From Lyophyllum atratum (lineage: Eukaryota > Basidiomycota > Agaricomycetes > Agaricales > Lyophyllaceae): a stretch of DNA of 64,000 bases. The translations under genes were made by a program, and so were the position numbers. The DNA lies in NCBI GenBank assembly GCA_014905825.1, contig JACGCN010000020.1, positions 682,001-746,000 of the forward strand. The letters are read 5' to 3'. The first letter of the stretch is position 1, and the number at the start of each line of letters is the position of its first letter. This document shows positions 24,376 to 37,351 of this stretch, piece by piece. Below the pieces are notes generated by a model. The model did no database searches. It was not told the origin of the DNA and saw nothing but the letters and a program-made list of their open reading frames with translations.

Positions 24376-27300
24376 ATGGCTCGCCGTCGTCCTAACGCTT
24401 TCGAGGTGTCCTTCCCCGGCGAAGCCAATGACATACCGTCTGATTTGACGTCCCTACGTCCTACAGATTCCAGCCCAACTCCCCGAGCTACGTCCTTGAA
24501 GAGGAAGAGCGAGGCACATGGCCCCGATAATAGTCGCGTAAGCCACAATTGCCTCTACTACACCTGCCTCATGAGCACCAACTTCTTCTCCTTTCATGCT
24601 GCTAGGAATCTAAACGGTTGCAGTTGCCTCCACGTATGTCTATGTTTATGTCTATGTTCATTTACGGGGGAGCGCTGACGGACGTCTCTTGGTATGCCAT
24701 TTGTCTAGCTGCATTCTATAAGAATCGTGATGAAGAGGAGCTCGAGGACGCGGAGTTAGTTCTCGAAGGGGAAGACCCGTTTGCAGGCGAGGACGAGGAC
24801 GAGGATGCAGGCCAGGGCGAGCCCGACAAGCCCATCCGCGTGCTTTTCGACTTCACGATCTATGACCCGAAGCACCACAACGAGATGATGTCTCTCAATG
24901 CGATTGAGGAGGAGGACGGCGTCGACCGACAATTCGAGGGTGCTGGGTATGCGTTCCCCTACGTGGTCAATGAGGAGGACGAGGGACAAGAGGACGAACT
25001 ACTGGAGGACGGGGACGGCGCCAAGACGAAGTTGAAGTATATCCGGCTTGGTGCCATATTACGATATACCTTTGATCCCACACAGCCGAATGAGTGTGTA
25101 TTCTTCCTCTCTGGGTTAATCGTGCATTCGAGCTCATGTATCCTGTGTTCGGTCTTCAAGCCCCGTCTACATCGAGACCCAATTCGCATGGTATATCTTG
25201 AGAACACCACATACAGCGTATGAACCGTATTTCCAGCACTTTTTCACCCCGCGGCGAATTGCACAGATGGTGATCTCTACGGCGCTGAAGAACCCGAGGA
25301 AGAGCTACGAGGAGTTTCTCCAGCGGTTCGTGGCAACAGTTGATGTCTTTGGTCGGACTTACAAGGAAGAACACCTTTGGGGAGCCGTAGGTCCTATATC
25401 ACTCAATGTTTTCTCTGTACTCACAGAACCGCGCAAGGTCCCCGAAATCCAGGACGCTGTGGAGGACTGCGAAGACACACAAAAGCTCAAAGCCACACCA
25501 TTGGTCCAGCATATCCTTCGGAAGGCATCCCCCTCCTCCCAACCGCGTCCTGCTCGACGAAAGGGGGCTTCACGGAATCGAAAAGCCCCACCGATCAAGG
25601 CTCTCCTCGGCAGTAGCATCGATACCGTGGTACTCAAGGCAGAGAACCAGATCCCTACACACGTTACGCCATTCATCGCATCTTTGGCTCAGGGTTTGGT
25701 TTATGAGGAGCTAGTGGTTGTCGGCGTTCGGCCACCACCCCCGAATGTGGGGCAGAAGCAGGCACAGAAGGAGGCGGCGCATGCACGACTATGTGAACTC
25801 GTCGAGCTGGCTTTGAAGCGGCACCGAAAGAGGGTGGATATTCCGATTCAACATCGTGTCAAAATTGGTAACACACTATCCGCGACGTGGATCACGGCTG
25901 CGGAGGTTGATGGGGTATTGTATAAGGTATACCTTGAACGAATTTCAAGCCATCCTCATCGTGCTCACATTTCTTTTCGATGTAGGCGGGGGATTTCGTT
26001 GTCGTGCCGATTCAATATCGCACGAAAAACAACATGTACTTACACCCTACTCATTTCCCCGACAACATCCGGGATATCGATCCTACTTCGACAATCGCCG
26101 ACTACTTCTGGTAACGTCGTTAACATGATTTTTCCCACTGTTATTCACACATTTTCGATATAGGTTCGCCAAAATCCTGCACGGCAGCATCGACATGGGC
26201 AGATTTCATGTCCAGTGGCTCCAGCATTCGTCCCAGACCATGATGGAAGAACTAGGCCACTCTCAGGAACTGTTCTTCAACGATCTTTGCGATTATATTC
26301 CATTCAGTGCAGTTATTGGTAAAGTTGTCGTTCACGAAGATCCGAGCCCTCCTCTTAAAGCGGACGAATACTTCGTCAAGTAAGTTATACTTTGGGTCCG
26401 CGCCCGGCCTGTCTCTGACCTGGCCGATAAGGTTCACATACGATATCAATCAAGCAGCGTACATCTCCTTTGATTTCGAACGGCGCAAGATGGCCATGCA
26501 TAACCCACCGCCAGATAACTGTATGGTGTGCCCCCTTATTGGACAACGTGATCAGGACAAGTTCGATAATCCGCTCAAGGACGAACAAGGGATTGTCAAT
26601 GGAGTGGCCTACGGTGGTCATCAGTATCACTACGAAGACTTCGTGCTCTATCGCGCACAGTCAGGACCTGCTCACATTGGATACATAACTGGCTTTGATT
26701 TTCGTCCCATGAAAGGCAGTGAGGTCACAACTCAAGTCTACATTCAACGGGTCGGGAGGATATCAGCTATTCCTGACTCCATCCTGCCTCCTGATTATTT
26801 CAAAGACGAGGTTTGTGCTCACCCACAAACGAATGAAATAGCATTTAAAGACTTCCTTCCGTAGCGGCACGTCTTCCTAACAGACGAGCAGGCAACTGTC
26901 CCATTGAAAGATCTCCTCCGTGTCTGTTATGTGTTCCCTTATGAATCGATTGACATCCCTAAACAGTGGCTAGCACTGTCTCCGCTCCACTTCTACATCA
27001 AGTACACATTCCCTTCCATGTCGATCAGGTCATGGGGCCAGCGTAAATCCTTGCCCTGTACAGAACTGGGTGTTTGCAAGCCGCACATAACGCAAAAAAT
27101 TGACGAGCTTAAGAAGACGAGACAATTTTATGCTGATGCCCAGCAGCGTCCGTCGCGACTGTTAGATCTTTTTGGAGGTGTTGGGCTATTTAGCAAGGGG
27201 CTGGAAGAGGGCAGCGGTTGTTTGGAGCTGACTGATCTTGTCGAGATAAGTCCTAGCGCAGCAAAGACAGTTATGTGGGTCGGATTGCTTCGACGATTTG

Positions 27301-29086
27301 TCCTCCGTGTGACTAATTATGGATTCGAAAACCGTAGGCGGAACTTTCCAAATGTCGCTGTTCATAACCAGTGCGTGAATGAGATACTGCGTTATTCTAT
27401 CAAGGAGAAATCGGGACAACAACCCGAGGCCCCCAAGCAGCTCTACGACGGGAAGACCAGTGTCCCCAAACTGAAAAAGCCGGATGTCATTACAGCTGGT
27501 GTCCCTTGGTATATTTTCCTTACTGGGCCTTCTCCTTCTTCGATAGTATGGCTGATTGTCCGCAGCCAGACGCACTCAAGAATGAACATGTACAAGAAGG
27601 CAGGTGACACCAAGAGCAACTTGATTCTCACTGCTTTATCGTTTGTGGACCACCTACGGCCGAGTCTCTTCTACTTCGAGAACGTTCCTGGCTTCCAGAA
27701 GTTCACTTTCGACGCCACGCAGGCCGGGATCCACAGGGTTGAGGGTGGCATGCCCATGGGGGGCTTGAAGTTTGTTGTCCGTGCGCTAGTCGAAATGAGG
27801 TAAGAGCGCCAGAGATGTTCATGGAAAATCACTCACGCATCTTCAAGGTATCAGGTACGGTTCGGGCTTCTACAAGCAGGGCACTACGGGACCCCGCAAC
27901 GCCGCCACCGTTTCTTCCTTGTTGCTGCCATTGATGGGCACCCGTTACCCGAACTCCCCCAACCTAGCCACGATTTCCCGGACAACTCTGGTCTTACGAT
28001 AAAGCTTCCAATTGGGAACGATGTTCGTCCTTTCCGCACTATGAACGGCACCGCTCCCCATAGACATGTCACCATCGACGAAGCCATCAGTGACTTGCCG
28101 CGATTTGACTGGTGAGTTTGGATTTTCTCGGAAATTTTGACGACCATTGTTGAGTACGAGCAGGTCTTACCCAAAGCCTTACCGACAATCTCAGGCTAAG
28201 CAATCGGACATGCGTATAAGGGGGCAGACGATTCAGGCGGTGAAGTGTGAGGTGTCGAAGGCAAATTGTGGGTTCTCGGGCCCAGACGTCGGGTATCATC
28301 ACGCTCCGAAGACCACTTTTCAAGAGGCTGCCCGCGTCAAACCAACAAAGGATCTTCAACATTTCACTCGCACCTTTGCATGGAAGAAGGTTGAGCGGTC
28401 TGTGTGTTTCATCTCGCGTGATTGTCGTGACTGATTATCTTATTATTAGAGTGGTTTCCATTCCGTTGAAAGCCAACGCAGATTATCGAGGTCAGTCGAC
28501 CAATCGTTCCTTGCTTTTCCTTATCATTTTAGACGCCCTCAGACTTGCGCCCCGATCAGCAGGAGTGGCAGGTTGCAAATCCTCTATCGTCCGTCGCAAG
28601 GAAGAATTACCGCAAGGGTATGTGCATCCATGTCTAACAAAGCATACACTTACCATTAGTTAGGTCTATACGGGCGGCTTGATCACAATTCCGTTTTTCC
28701 GACCATTGTGACGAACATGGACACGACGGCCAAGCAGAGCACAGTGCTCAACCCTTATGTCAGTCTTGCATACTGCTATTGACCTTAGCATACTGACAAT
28801 CCTGGAGTGCCATCGTATGGTGACAGTCCGAGAGCTTGCCCGGTCCCAAGGATTTCCAGATCATTTCGTTTTCGAAGCAATTGGCAACAGCGTTGTCACA
28901 GTGAGTCGGACAAATGCTCGGATGTCATTCAGTCATTGATCCTATTCACAGATGCATCGGCAGATTGGAAATGCTGTCCCCTTGCCCATAGGAATAGCTC
29001 TTGGCCGCGAGCTACGTTTAGCCCGATTCAAGAAGTGGGAGACGAGTGGGCAAGATGTAATTCTCGTTGACTCAGATTCAGACTAG
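24376..29086 (+). CDS. DNMT1: DNMT1-type DNA (cytosine-5)-methyltransferase, RFD-BAH-BAH-MTase, 1253 aa
   Basis: Eighteen exons: 24376-24537, 24606-24633, 24709-25093, 25161-25386, 25438-25926, 25986-26110, 26164-26379, 26432-26810, 26865-27274, 27338-27508, 27566-27799, 27848-28111, 28164-28397, 28450-28490, 28543-28617, 28664-28758, 28808-28900 and 28952-29086; 3762 nt. A basic N-terminus and acidic stretch lead to a replication-foci domain (IRVLFDFTIYDP, YIETQFAWYIL, YEPYFQHFF). Two BAH domains follow (about 395-520 and 550-720). The catalytic domain is complete: motif I LLDLFGGVGLFSKGLEEG, II VEIS, IV VPCQTHSRMN, VI YFENVPGF, VIII YGTPQRRHRFF, IX RELARSQGFPD and X MHRQIGNAVPLPIG. The family copies CpG methylation after replication and silences transposons. 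The catalytic Cys codon is split TG|C by intron 10. Motif IV has Val in place of the first Pro. Confidence 0.94.
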
Positions 29087-29226
29087 CATCACCTCACTAT
29101 GCCGTGTAAGACTGGGCATCCTTATTCATTTACATTCTTGTACCATATATAATAGATGCTAATTGCCAGGTTTTGATGTGTGGATGTGCTGTAAAACAAC
29201 GGTGCTACTTTATATTCCTCTTAACA

Positions 29227-31770
29227 TCACGCATTGCGGCTCGGTCGATCACGGTCATCTGCCCCAACAATGAAGAGCTTAGGATGGCGGGCAATCTGAT
29301 ATCAGAATGATGAGAAACAGTAGATGGTAACATATGTGATGAATGGACTCACAAACGACCTGACGCGCTTGCCGTAAACATACATAGGGAACGACGCGAG
29401 CCAACAAAATGCCTGCAGCGCCGCAAGGATCAACAGGGACACTTTCACGCCACGATTCTCGACCATGCCGTTTGCGAAAAATGTGAACGCATAGAGGACG
29501 ATGTTCTTGCTGAAGTTGGTGAGCGCGAGGACGTGCAGAGCATCCGGGCCGTGGGTGTCCAGGAGGTAGGTCACGGCGGCTGCACCTGAAACTACCATGC
29601 TGAAATTCGCCATACTACCTTGATCCGTGAGTATCAATCGACGCAGATAAAGGTAGGACAAACGTGATGCAGGCAACCGCTCCGATCCAGGGCATGTTAT
29701 GAGTAGTCCCAACTGTCAGTATATGAGATGATGTGGCGACAGTAATAGTTGACACTAACCTGCCCATCCCGCGTATCCGAACACGCCAAAAAGCATAGTC
29801 GAAATGAAGAAGATGCGGAACTCGGGCTCGTATATGCCATGATTCCGCCTAGCTAGCCATACTGTGCCCCAGTCCGTTAAAGGTCCTGAGATACAGATGG
29901 CGATGATGATGCCAACGATGCCGCCAAGGTTCGTCAATCCCTTTAGCCAACTTGAACATTACATGATGTTGTCTGAAAGGTGGGGTACCCACGATCTGGG
30001 ACGCAGTAAAGTTGTATTCGATAGTGAAAATCGTAGAGGAACAGATTGGTAGCAGACCTAAGAGAAGATATGTGACTAGTAATTTGAGACAAGGCTTGAC
30101 ATGGTGAAGGGACTCACTCAGCCACACCGTCTGCATTCCGTGAACGAGGAAGATAAACCACGTCTTGCGAGATCAGGTCAGATAAGAACTTGCGCGATGA
30201 ATAATCCAGCTTACAACGGGCGACAGAAGAAACGGGAAGGGGCGTATGAAAATCTTGAAAAGGCTAACATTGCTGAACGTGCCATTCCATATCTTGAGTT
30301 GCGACAGATAGCTTGGTGTTTCAGGCACTCGAGAACCGCCCTCCTCCGAGGTCGAACGAGGCCTATCGACGCTGCGCTTCTCTGATGGAATGGACTTGTC
30401 ATCCGGCGCTTCACCTTTGTCCGATTTTGCAGGTACCACTTCGCGCTCGTATGTGGTCTTGTGTAGTCAGATTACGGATATTAATGACTGATGACAGCGT
30501 AGCAAGACATACCTCCGGCACAAAAAAGAAGATAGATATGACGGAAAGGCCAAGGGGGATCGTAACGAACCAAAATCCCATTTTCCAGGACAAATTCTGG
30601 ATCACGTAGCTGTACAGAAGGGGCCCTCTGTGATTCATCAAGTTAGAGACGCCCGTCGCTCACTCACTCATGTCCTGGCTGCACTTACAGAGTTATTCCT
30701 GCCATAATTGAGAAACTCCAAATGACGGAACGGCTACCACGCTCGTGGACGCTGCAAAATCTCGTCAGACTCGCGTCGATGTATTTTGCAAAAGAGATTT
30801 CTTACAAGAATATTTGCTCGATTGTCGACGCTACGAGACTGATGATCATTTCATCAGTCTCACTCAAACCAAAAAATTGCATCACTATACCTTTGCAACG
30901 CCGACATTCCAAAACCTTGAAAAACTCGAGACGCTCTGATGGACGCCATGTTCGGGCTGACTGCACACCATATACATGAAATGAACATCTATATCATGGG
31001 TAAATCCACGACGAAATGTGTCTTAGGAGGGATGAGACGGTCGTACCAAGGTCACTGATCCAAGGTAGACAATCCGGTGGCCAAATTTGACAGCTAAGGT
31101 GTTTTGCAGCAGCCTGAAAGGGTCATTCACCTTTTGAACGTGGACGCAGCAAGACGGTGAGGGATGCTATACGTACATGAAGCAAGCCAGTCCCAAAAGG
31201 ATAGAACCAAAGCTCGACGCGACATCGTCAACGCTGACGCCAAATTGCTGCGAAAGGAGGACATATCCAGGCCCTACCATGGGCGACAGTGCACCGTCAA
31301 GTGAAGCAGCGAATGCCCTGAAAGCGGGATAGATAAATAAAACAAGACTAAAACTGTCTAAGTAAACTTCATACAGCGACCAGAAGCACGCCTCTTTCTT
31401 CCAGGTAGGCCAGTTAAGTCTGCCACGCAAACAGTCGGGACAAATTCTTTCATGAAGAAGAAGCATGACTTACGGATCTCGAGGATCATTCGATGGCTGT
31501 GGTATCAGCACAACGTGTGCATTCCTTCCCGTCCCTCGCTTCAGAGACCCAGCTCCCTCGATTTTGATCTGAAACCCCATATCTTAAATTTATCCACAAT
31601 TGCAAGGGACAACGATGGGCGTACCTGCTGCCCACGAACAACTCCTAAATCCGATAGAAGGGCTGTCCCAGGGACAAGCTCGAGATACCTATCCTCTGCG
31701 GAATCGGATTGGTGAATAAGGAGCCCTGATGTCAGAGAGCTTTCAACTCACCAAGGATTCCGAAAGTCAT
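29227..31770 (-). CDS. Major facilitator superfamily transporter, 553 aa
   Basis: Seventeen exons on the minus strand: 31770-31752, 31695-31625, 31568-31474, 31419-31375, 31317-31177, 31113-31047, 30988-30891, 30838-30806, 30751-30689, 30627-30513, 30457-30215, 30163-30118, 30057-29993, 29940-29760, 29712-29664, 29614-29353 and 29295-29227; 1662 nt in frame. The spliced N-terminus ends PSNDPRDPLNWPTWKK, the cytosolic signature that precedes helix 1 in the fungal drug:H+ antiporter-like/HOL1-related MFS group. Further hallmarks are FGHRIVYLGS, ASIRASRVFQGFG, ERGSRSVIWSF and, in the second half, GLTNLGGIVGIIIA with SGPLTDWGTVWLARRN. About twelve helices are predicted, with a charged central loop (SEKRSVDRPRSTSEEGG). 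The substrate is unknown; small organic compounds or ions are exported or imported by proton coupling in relatives. Confidence 0.87.
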
Positions 31771-33017
31771 AGCTATTCAGAAAAGACTGGGAAGTTATCA
31801 TTTGAGCGCCAATCTGATCAGTATATAAGGAAGTTCGACGTTCCGGCTCCTGCTAACTTGCAGTTCACCTTACTCCTTTTTACACCCGTATGCATGTTTA
31901 TTCTCAGCTAGCGGCGGCCTCTGCCTTCCAGTCCCGGGGACTCCATTTGGCAGTGGTACCCTTGCAATCCTTCTTTCGCAACCAATAGGTCAAAGCTATG
32001 GGAGCTTAGGGGGCTCAAACGCAATTCCTGAGAGGAGGGTAAAAGGTTTAGCCAGAAAGCGATGTGGACATCCAGAGCCTGCGATGACTTGCCTGGATAT
32101 ATAAAAGCATTGATGACAAAGGCGCCCTGTGGGTGGAATGATTCTCTTCGTGCTTCTCGCTCCGCAGGTTGACGAACGATTTCCAAGAGAAGGTGATCAC
32201 AGGTTCACCTGTTGAAGGTCAGTTGGACAATTGCTTATCAGATAACTTTCTACAATGACATCCGGGCTTATTCTCTTTGTTGAGCCATGGAAGTTGTGCA
32301 CCCATATAACTGCGCATTAAGCTGTCAAAGGCATTTTGTCGGTGTCCGAGAATGGTACCTTCCTCATGTGTTAGGGTGGCAATTTGTCGGTCTTCTTGAA
32401 CTATATCGATATCAGCCTTGGAGATTAGAGAGAAAGAGGGTGGCTGTAAGCTCACTACACCAGTGTTAGTTTTCTCATTATTCCGGTCTAGAACATGGAC
32501 GTGGCGCAGTCTAAGAAGGTCAACCATTGACATGTGGTATCCCCACAGATTTGCCGCTCAAAAGCTTTCAATACTACCATGAGGCTTAAGCATCTGAGGG
32601 TGTCGCGGTTCGGCACTCGCATTGGTCATTGTCACCAACTACGGGGTTCAGAATATTGATTATTGAATGTGGGTTGAAGGGGGCTAATGACCGAGGTCGA
32701 AAAGTGAAGTCCTATGTCGACCTTTACATCAGATGGTATTATCATAAACAATACATCGCCAGCAATGCTCTATTCACCAAGTCAGTCATTTCAAGCACGA
32801 CAAGAGGCACGGCTTACATACCTATCTATTGATGCTCCTCTCTCGTCACGAGAAGGAAAGAAGCCGTAAAAGAAGAGGGAAAAAAAGAGCAGAAGATTAA
32901 GACTAAAACAAACAAAATACACAACACGCACGATATCCAGATCCGATATACTTAAAACAAGCAAGTCCGACTTTCTGCTCAAAACATTCCGTTAAATCCG
33001 TTTGTAGATCCGCACCG
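31771..33017. other. 1.25-kb interval, no gene recognised
   Basis: This stretch holds the MFS promoter and the 3' side of the epimerase gene. Open frames up to 104 codons occur on both strands without motif, splice logic or homology that I can see. Confidence 0.35.
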
Positions 33018-34530
33018 TTAGTCCTCTGCATAACCCTTAGGGTTTTTAGTCTGCCAGTTCCACAGGTCCCGGCACATGGTCTCAAGATCCTGCGGAGCCT
33101 TGAAGCCGAGCTCCTGCTCGGCTAGCGTCGGATCCGCCGTGAGATCAGGTACATCACCGCGTCTAGGGCGCCAGGACGTCAACGTTCGATCAAGACTACA
33201 GAATAAGGAGAGTACATACCGGCGGCCGATGACCTCCAGCTTGTAGTCGAAGCCAGTGGCCTTGCGCATGGCTTCGACGATATCTAGGACACTCATGCCG
33301 CGCCCCTTTCCGAGGTTGTAAGCTTTGAAGTGCGCGTTCGAGGACCCGAAGATTTTCGATTCAGGCGTCAGCGCCTCCAGTGCGAGGACATGGCCGGACG
33401 CCAAGTCCATGACATGCAGGTAATCGCGCACGCAGGTCCCGTCTCTGCAATGCGACGCGTTAGAAGCACAATAAAAGAACTACGTAGAAACACTGTACGG
33501 TGTGGGGTAGTCATTGCCGAAGACCTTGAGAACCGATTCCTTGACGCGGCCGATGGCCATGTGGGATAAAAGGGGGAGAAGGTTCCCTGGTCGGCCCCGA
33601 GGCTCTTCACCAATGTAGCCGGATGGATGGGCACCAGCCGGGCTATGCCATATGTGAGTCGACTGTCAAGTGATGAAAGAGTAAAAACGACGGTTACTTG
33701 AAGTACCGACAGGAGATTGCTAGCCACCGTTGATCCGCTGCACGTCCCGTCAACCCGGCGCGGATGCTCCGACAAAAGTAGGTTTGACATACCTTGACAC
33801 AGGTCATCAATGATAGTCTCACTCATCACTTTCGTCTTTCCGTACGGGCTGTCTGCCTGCAGCCGTGTCGTCTCCGGGATGGGTATAATAGGTGGAGTCC
33901 CGTACACCGTGGCGGAGGAGGAGTATACGATGCGACGGCAGTCGAATTCGTCCATGATCTGGAGAAGGGAGACTGTGGCGGAAACGTTATTCTGGTAATA
34001 TGTCAGAGGGATTTCCGTCGACTCTCCGACGGCTTTGTACGCCTGATGGAATAAAGTAAGCCAGCGAATTCTGGTTATTGATCAGGAGCTCCGCGTACCG
34101 CGATGTGTATTACTCCCCAAATGCCGCCCTTTCCATACTTCTCGAACACGGACCTGATCTGCGCGGGCTGGGTGAGATCGCAATTGTGTGAGTCGACCTC
34201 GGTGCTCTGGATGTCGCTTTCCGACGCGTCGGCTGGCAATTCCTGTTTTGAGAGCTCACAGACCCGCTTGAGCGCAGCAGGGAACGAATTGTGGTTGTTG
34301 TCGATCGAGATAACCTTGAACCGCCTCGTTTTCTGCAATGTGTATACAACGTGCGAGCCTGAAAGTGATAAGCAACGATTGAGTATGATGCCTCATAGGG
34401 AGCTTGTACAAGAATCGGACCAATGTAGCCGGCGCCGCCTGTGACCAACACGTTCTGTTATCTAGGTGAGAATGGCCCTCAAATAACGGCGATATCAGCA
34501 TACTTTGAGGGCAGTGGTTTCTTCAGGCAT
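33018..34530 (-). CDS. GAL10: UDP-glucose 4-epimerase, 374 aa
   Basis: Eight exons: 34530-34504, 34454-34421, 34358-34099, 34042-33793, 33737-33698, 33642-33499, 33444-33220 and 33162-33018, introns 49-62 nt, total 1125 nt. Short-chain dehydrogenase fold of the extended type: NAD-binding [27 protein letters not shown], the catalytic Ser region [11 protein letters not shown], and the YGKTK catalytic Tyr-Lys pair. [32 protein letters not shown] and [15 protein letters not shown] complete the substrate pocket. It interconverts UDP-galactose and UDP-glucose in the Leloir pathway and for wall polysaccharide synthesis. There is no C-terminal mutarotase domain, unlike Saccharomyces Gal10; the protein ends soon after [13 protein letters not shown], so it corresponds to the stand-alone epimerase. 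Confidence 0.95.
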
Positions 34531-34690
34531 GGCGTGTGGGGAGGCGAGGGCAAACAAGATGAGTTTTTATCGGATGGATTTTCGGCTCGATCTTGCGTCG
34601 ATCATTGACTTTTACGGAACACCGTCAACGATTTCGCAACACCGTCCCGAAAACGCGACTATTATTCCGGCCATGTATAGTAAATACAAA

Positions 34691-37304
34691 TTATCCCTCC
34701 TCCATCTTCACATCTTCCCCATCCGCCTTCACCCCCTGCTCCTCCGGCATAAGAGGCGGCGGTATCGTAGTTATTACTGGGCTATCCATACCATCCATCA
34801 CAGCAACACTAGCACCCCCACTCACCTCCTCCTTCTCACTCTGCATCCGTTCCCGATCCTGTTTCTCCTTCTCGATCTCTTTCGCGAGTAGCTCAATATC
34901 ACCTGTCCCAATTTTTCCGAAGTGCTGCAAATACTGATCTCGGGCCGTGCGGAGCGCAATCCATGCCCATCTGTTCTTATTCTGTAAAACAAAGATACCG
35001 TCAGAGAAGACGTCGTCAAGATGGAGGAATAACTTTACTTCTTCGTACTTCAGGATTTGTGGGTCCGAAGGAAGTGCTGGTTCCGGTTCGCTGGGGGCCG
35101 GAGTCGGGCCTGGGACCGGCAAAACAGCTGGGGCAGAGGCGGGAGTGGGAGTGGACACCGTAACAACGGGGACCGTGGTAGGAGGTACTAGGGCTGCGCT
35201 CTTTGGAACGTCTTGGGAGGATGGTGTTGGCGTCAGTGATGGTTTCACAGGAGATGTGCCAGGTTTCGGTGGTAGTGAAGGATGAAGGGGAGAGCCAGCT
35301 AGGTTAATTGGCCGTGGCGCTGCCAATGGCAATGTATCAGAAGGGGTGGGTGTAGATGGTTCTTGGACTGTCACTGGCAATTGGCTGGGTTCCTTTTCAG
35401 GAGCAGGTGACGGCGTAACTGCTTTAGAGACAGGAGGTGCAGGCTTCGGTCTGAACGATGCCGCAATTGCCTTCCTCTTCATTTCGATTCTGTAATCCTC
35501 CAATCTAATCTTCTTGACGAAGTCTTTGACATCACCAGGCCTAGAGAGAGCATAAGGACGTGTTGTTTGATGTGATTTGATTTAACACTCACTGGAATGG
35601 ATTCTCCAAATCTTCCAAGCCACGACACCCCATCTCCCAGATTTCTGTCAGAGCCTCTGACCCATGACTCCACGGCCAGTCCTTTGGCGGCTCCCTCATC
35701 TTCTGCCGCTCCGCACTGGTTGCTTCAAACAAGCCCACTTTCTTGCCATCAACCGTGAAAGTTACAGGCGCCTTATCGAACGGAGCACACAGGTGGTTCT
35801 TCCAATTCACCCAGTTCTTCTCTCGCTCAAGAATCACGCTGACGGATTCTGCGAACACCCTCCCATTTGGGGTTGTCTGCTTGAGTTCCTCCATCGCTTT
35901 GTTGATGGTCTCTTGCACCCACTGCGCGTCCGTAGGTTCCAGCGTGAAGTCCATCTGCAGAGCGCGGTTATTCGGCGCCGACCAGACTGCCTTAGCCGCT
36001 TTGGTGAAAGTAAGGAGATGGTTGAGAAGGATGAGTAGCTGGAAGAGGAATTGGCGGCGGAAATATGTATCGGCAACCTGTGAAATGGGAGTCAGACGTG
36101 GCATTGGAAGAAGCCGTGAATGAACGAACCTCGAGGTCGATTAGGTCGGGGCTGGTCAAGAACTTTGCAAAGAAATAATCCGTGAGATTAGCCTCTTCAG
36201 CGTCAAGCTCCCGCTTCCGTTTCATTGACGCCCCAGCTGCGCCTGTCCTACTGCCCATCATGGCCCGCTCCTTCGCCGTAGCCTCTTTGATTATAGGTAA
36301 GACTTTATTCACGGACTCCTTGAACTGCGGGAAGGTGTCAGCGCTGGCAAACAGAGGTGGCTTTGAGAATGGCAGTTGCAGCGACCAGAAAGTGTTGTAG
36401 AATTCTGAAGAAGAGTGTTTAGTATATACCTGATACATATAAATGGAGGAGAACAATGTACCTTCTTTCTTTTCAGACATTCTTGTGGCAGCTGCCTCAT
36501 CCTCCTGCATGTCCACCTGCATCGCATCGACTTCAGTCGTCTCCTTGTCCTCTGTACCCTTCTCAGTCTTTAGCCTCTTCTTCCCCGGTTCTTTCACGTT
36601 TTCCCATGTCGGCCCGTACTCGCCTCTCAGATTGACGCCACTCCGCTCGCCCAGGGGAAACACTCCACTCAGGAACGTCAATATTCGGCCACAGAATATC
36701 GTAGTTGAACCCATTTTCGAGAGACGTCGTAGCAGGTCGTTAAGTGAGCGAAGGAGTATTAGGGCTTTGCCCTTTTGTGGTATTAGGCCGACGGTGAGAC
36801 GCGCTGAGCGCTTTTCAATCCATGAGAAGACGTGCGAGCATGATGTGATGGTTTGTGTCTCGAGGAGGTCTTGCAGAATGATAAATGGGAAGGTCTGTTC
36901 GCCTTCATCTGGTAGGATACCAATGTCAACTTCTCATAGCGACGCGTATAACTCCACACGGACGTACCGTGTTCGGTGAAAGTAAGAACGACGTCAAGCA
37001 TCCTCCGTAGCCTGTCGTAATATATGGCTTCGGTCCCATCCTTCAAGGCTGTACCCTCTTCTGCCTATTATGTTGTCAATTGAATGTCCTCTCGGCCCTC
37101 GGAAGCAGGACGCACCGCGAGTTTAAAGACCTCGTTTTTCAGCAGATATTCCCATTGACTTTTCCGAGTTTCCGAGGGAGATATCTTCCTGGATTGTTCT
37201 ACGGTCTTCTGCACGAGTTCATCGAGCTTTGCCTTCTCTACAGGGCCAGGTGGGAGAGTTTCTAGGAGGGAGGTAAGGAGTGGTTGCAGCGAAAGCATCG
37301 ACAT
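34691..37304 (-). CDS. THOC1: THO complex subunit 1 (HPR1/THOC1), 761 aa
   Basis: Seven exons: 37304-37116, 37064-36968, 36908-36462, 36404-36130, 36077-35593, 35540-35039 and 34981-34691; the last intron (57 nt, GTAAAG...TTTACAG) is in frame. The helical THOC1 core is clear: YYDRLRRMLDVVLTFTE, RSLNDLLRRLSK, FCGRILTFLSGVFPLGERSGVN (family signature), FWSLQLPFSKPP and [32 protein letters not shown], then WVNWKNHLCAPF and EIWEMGC. A long Pro/Ser/Thr-rich disordered stretch (about 570-665) interrupts before a C-terminal WAWIALRTARDQYLQHF segment. The protein couples transcription elongation to mRNP assembly and export and limits R-loops. The start codon lies 47 bp from that of the divergent neighbour. 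Confidence 0.93.
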
Positions 37305-37351
37305 GATTTGTCAGCACCAATCTTGTTCTCCTCTGTCCTCCATCGCGAACA

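Noticed and set aside
31908..32533. Two minus-strand ORFs of 92-104 codons
   Set aside because: No motif, no splice logic and no similarity to neighbours.
34103..36979. Plus-strand ORFs opposite the epimerase and THOC1 genes
   Set aside because: Antisense shadows of well-supported conserved genes.
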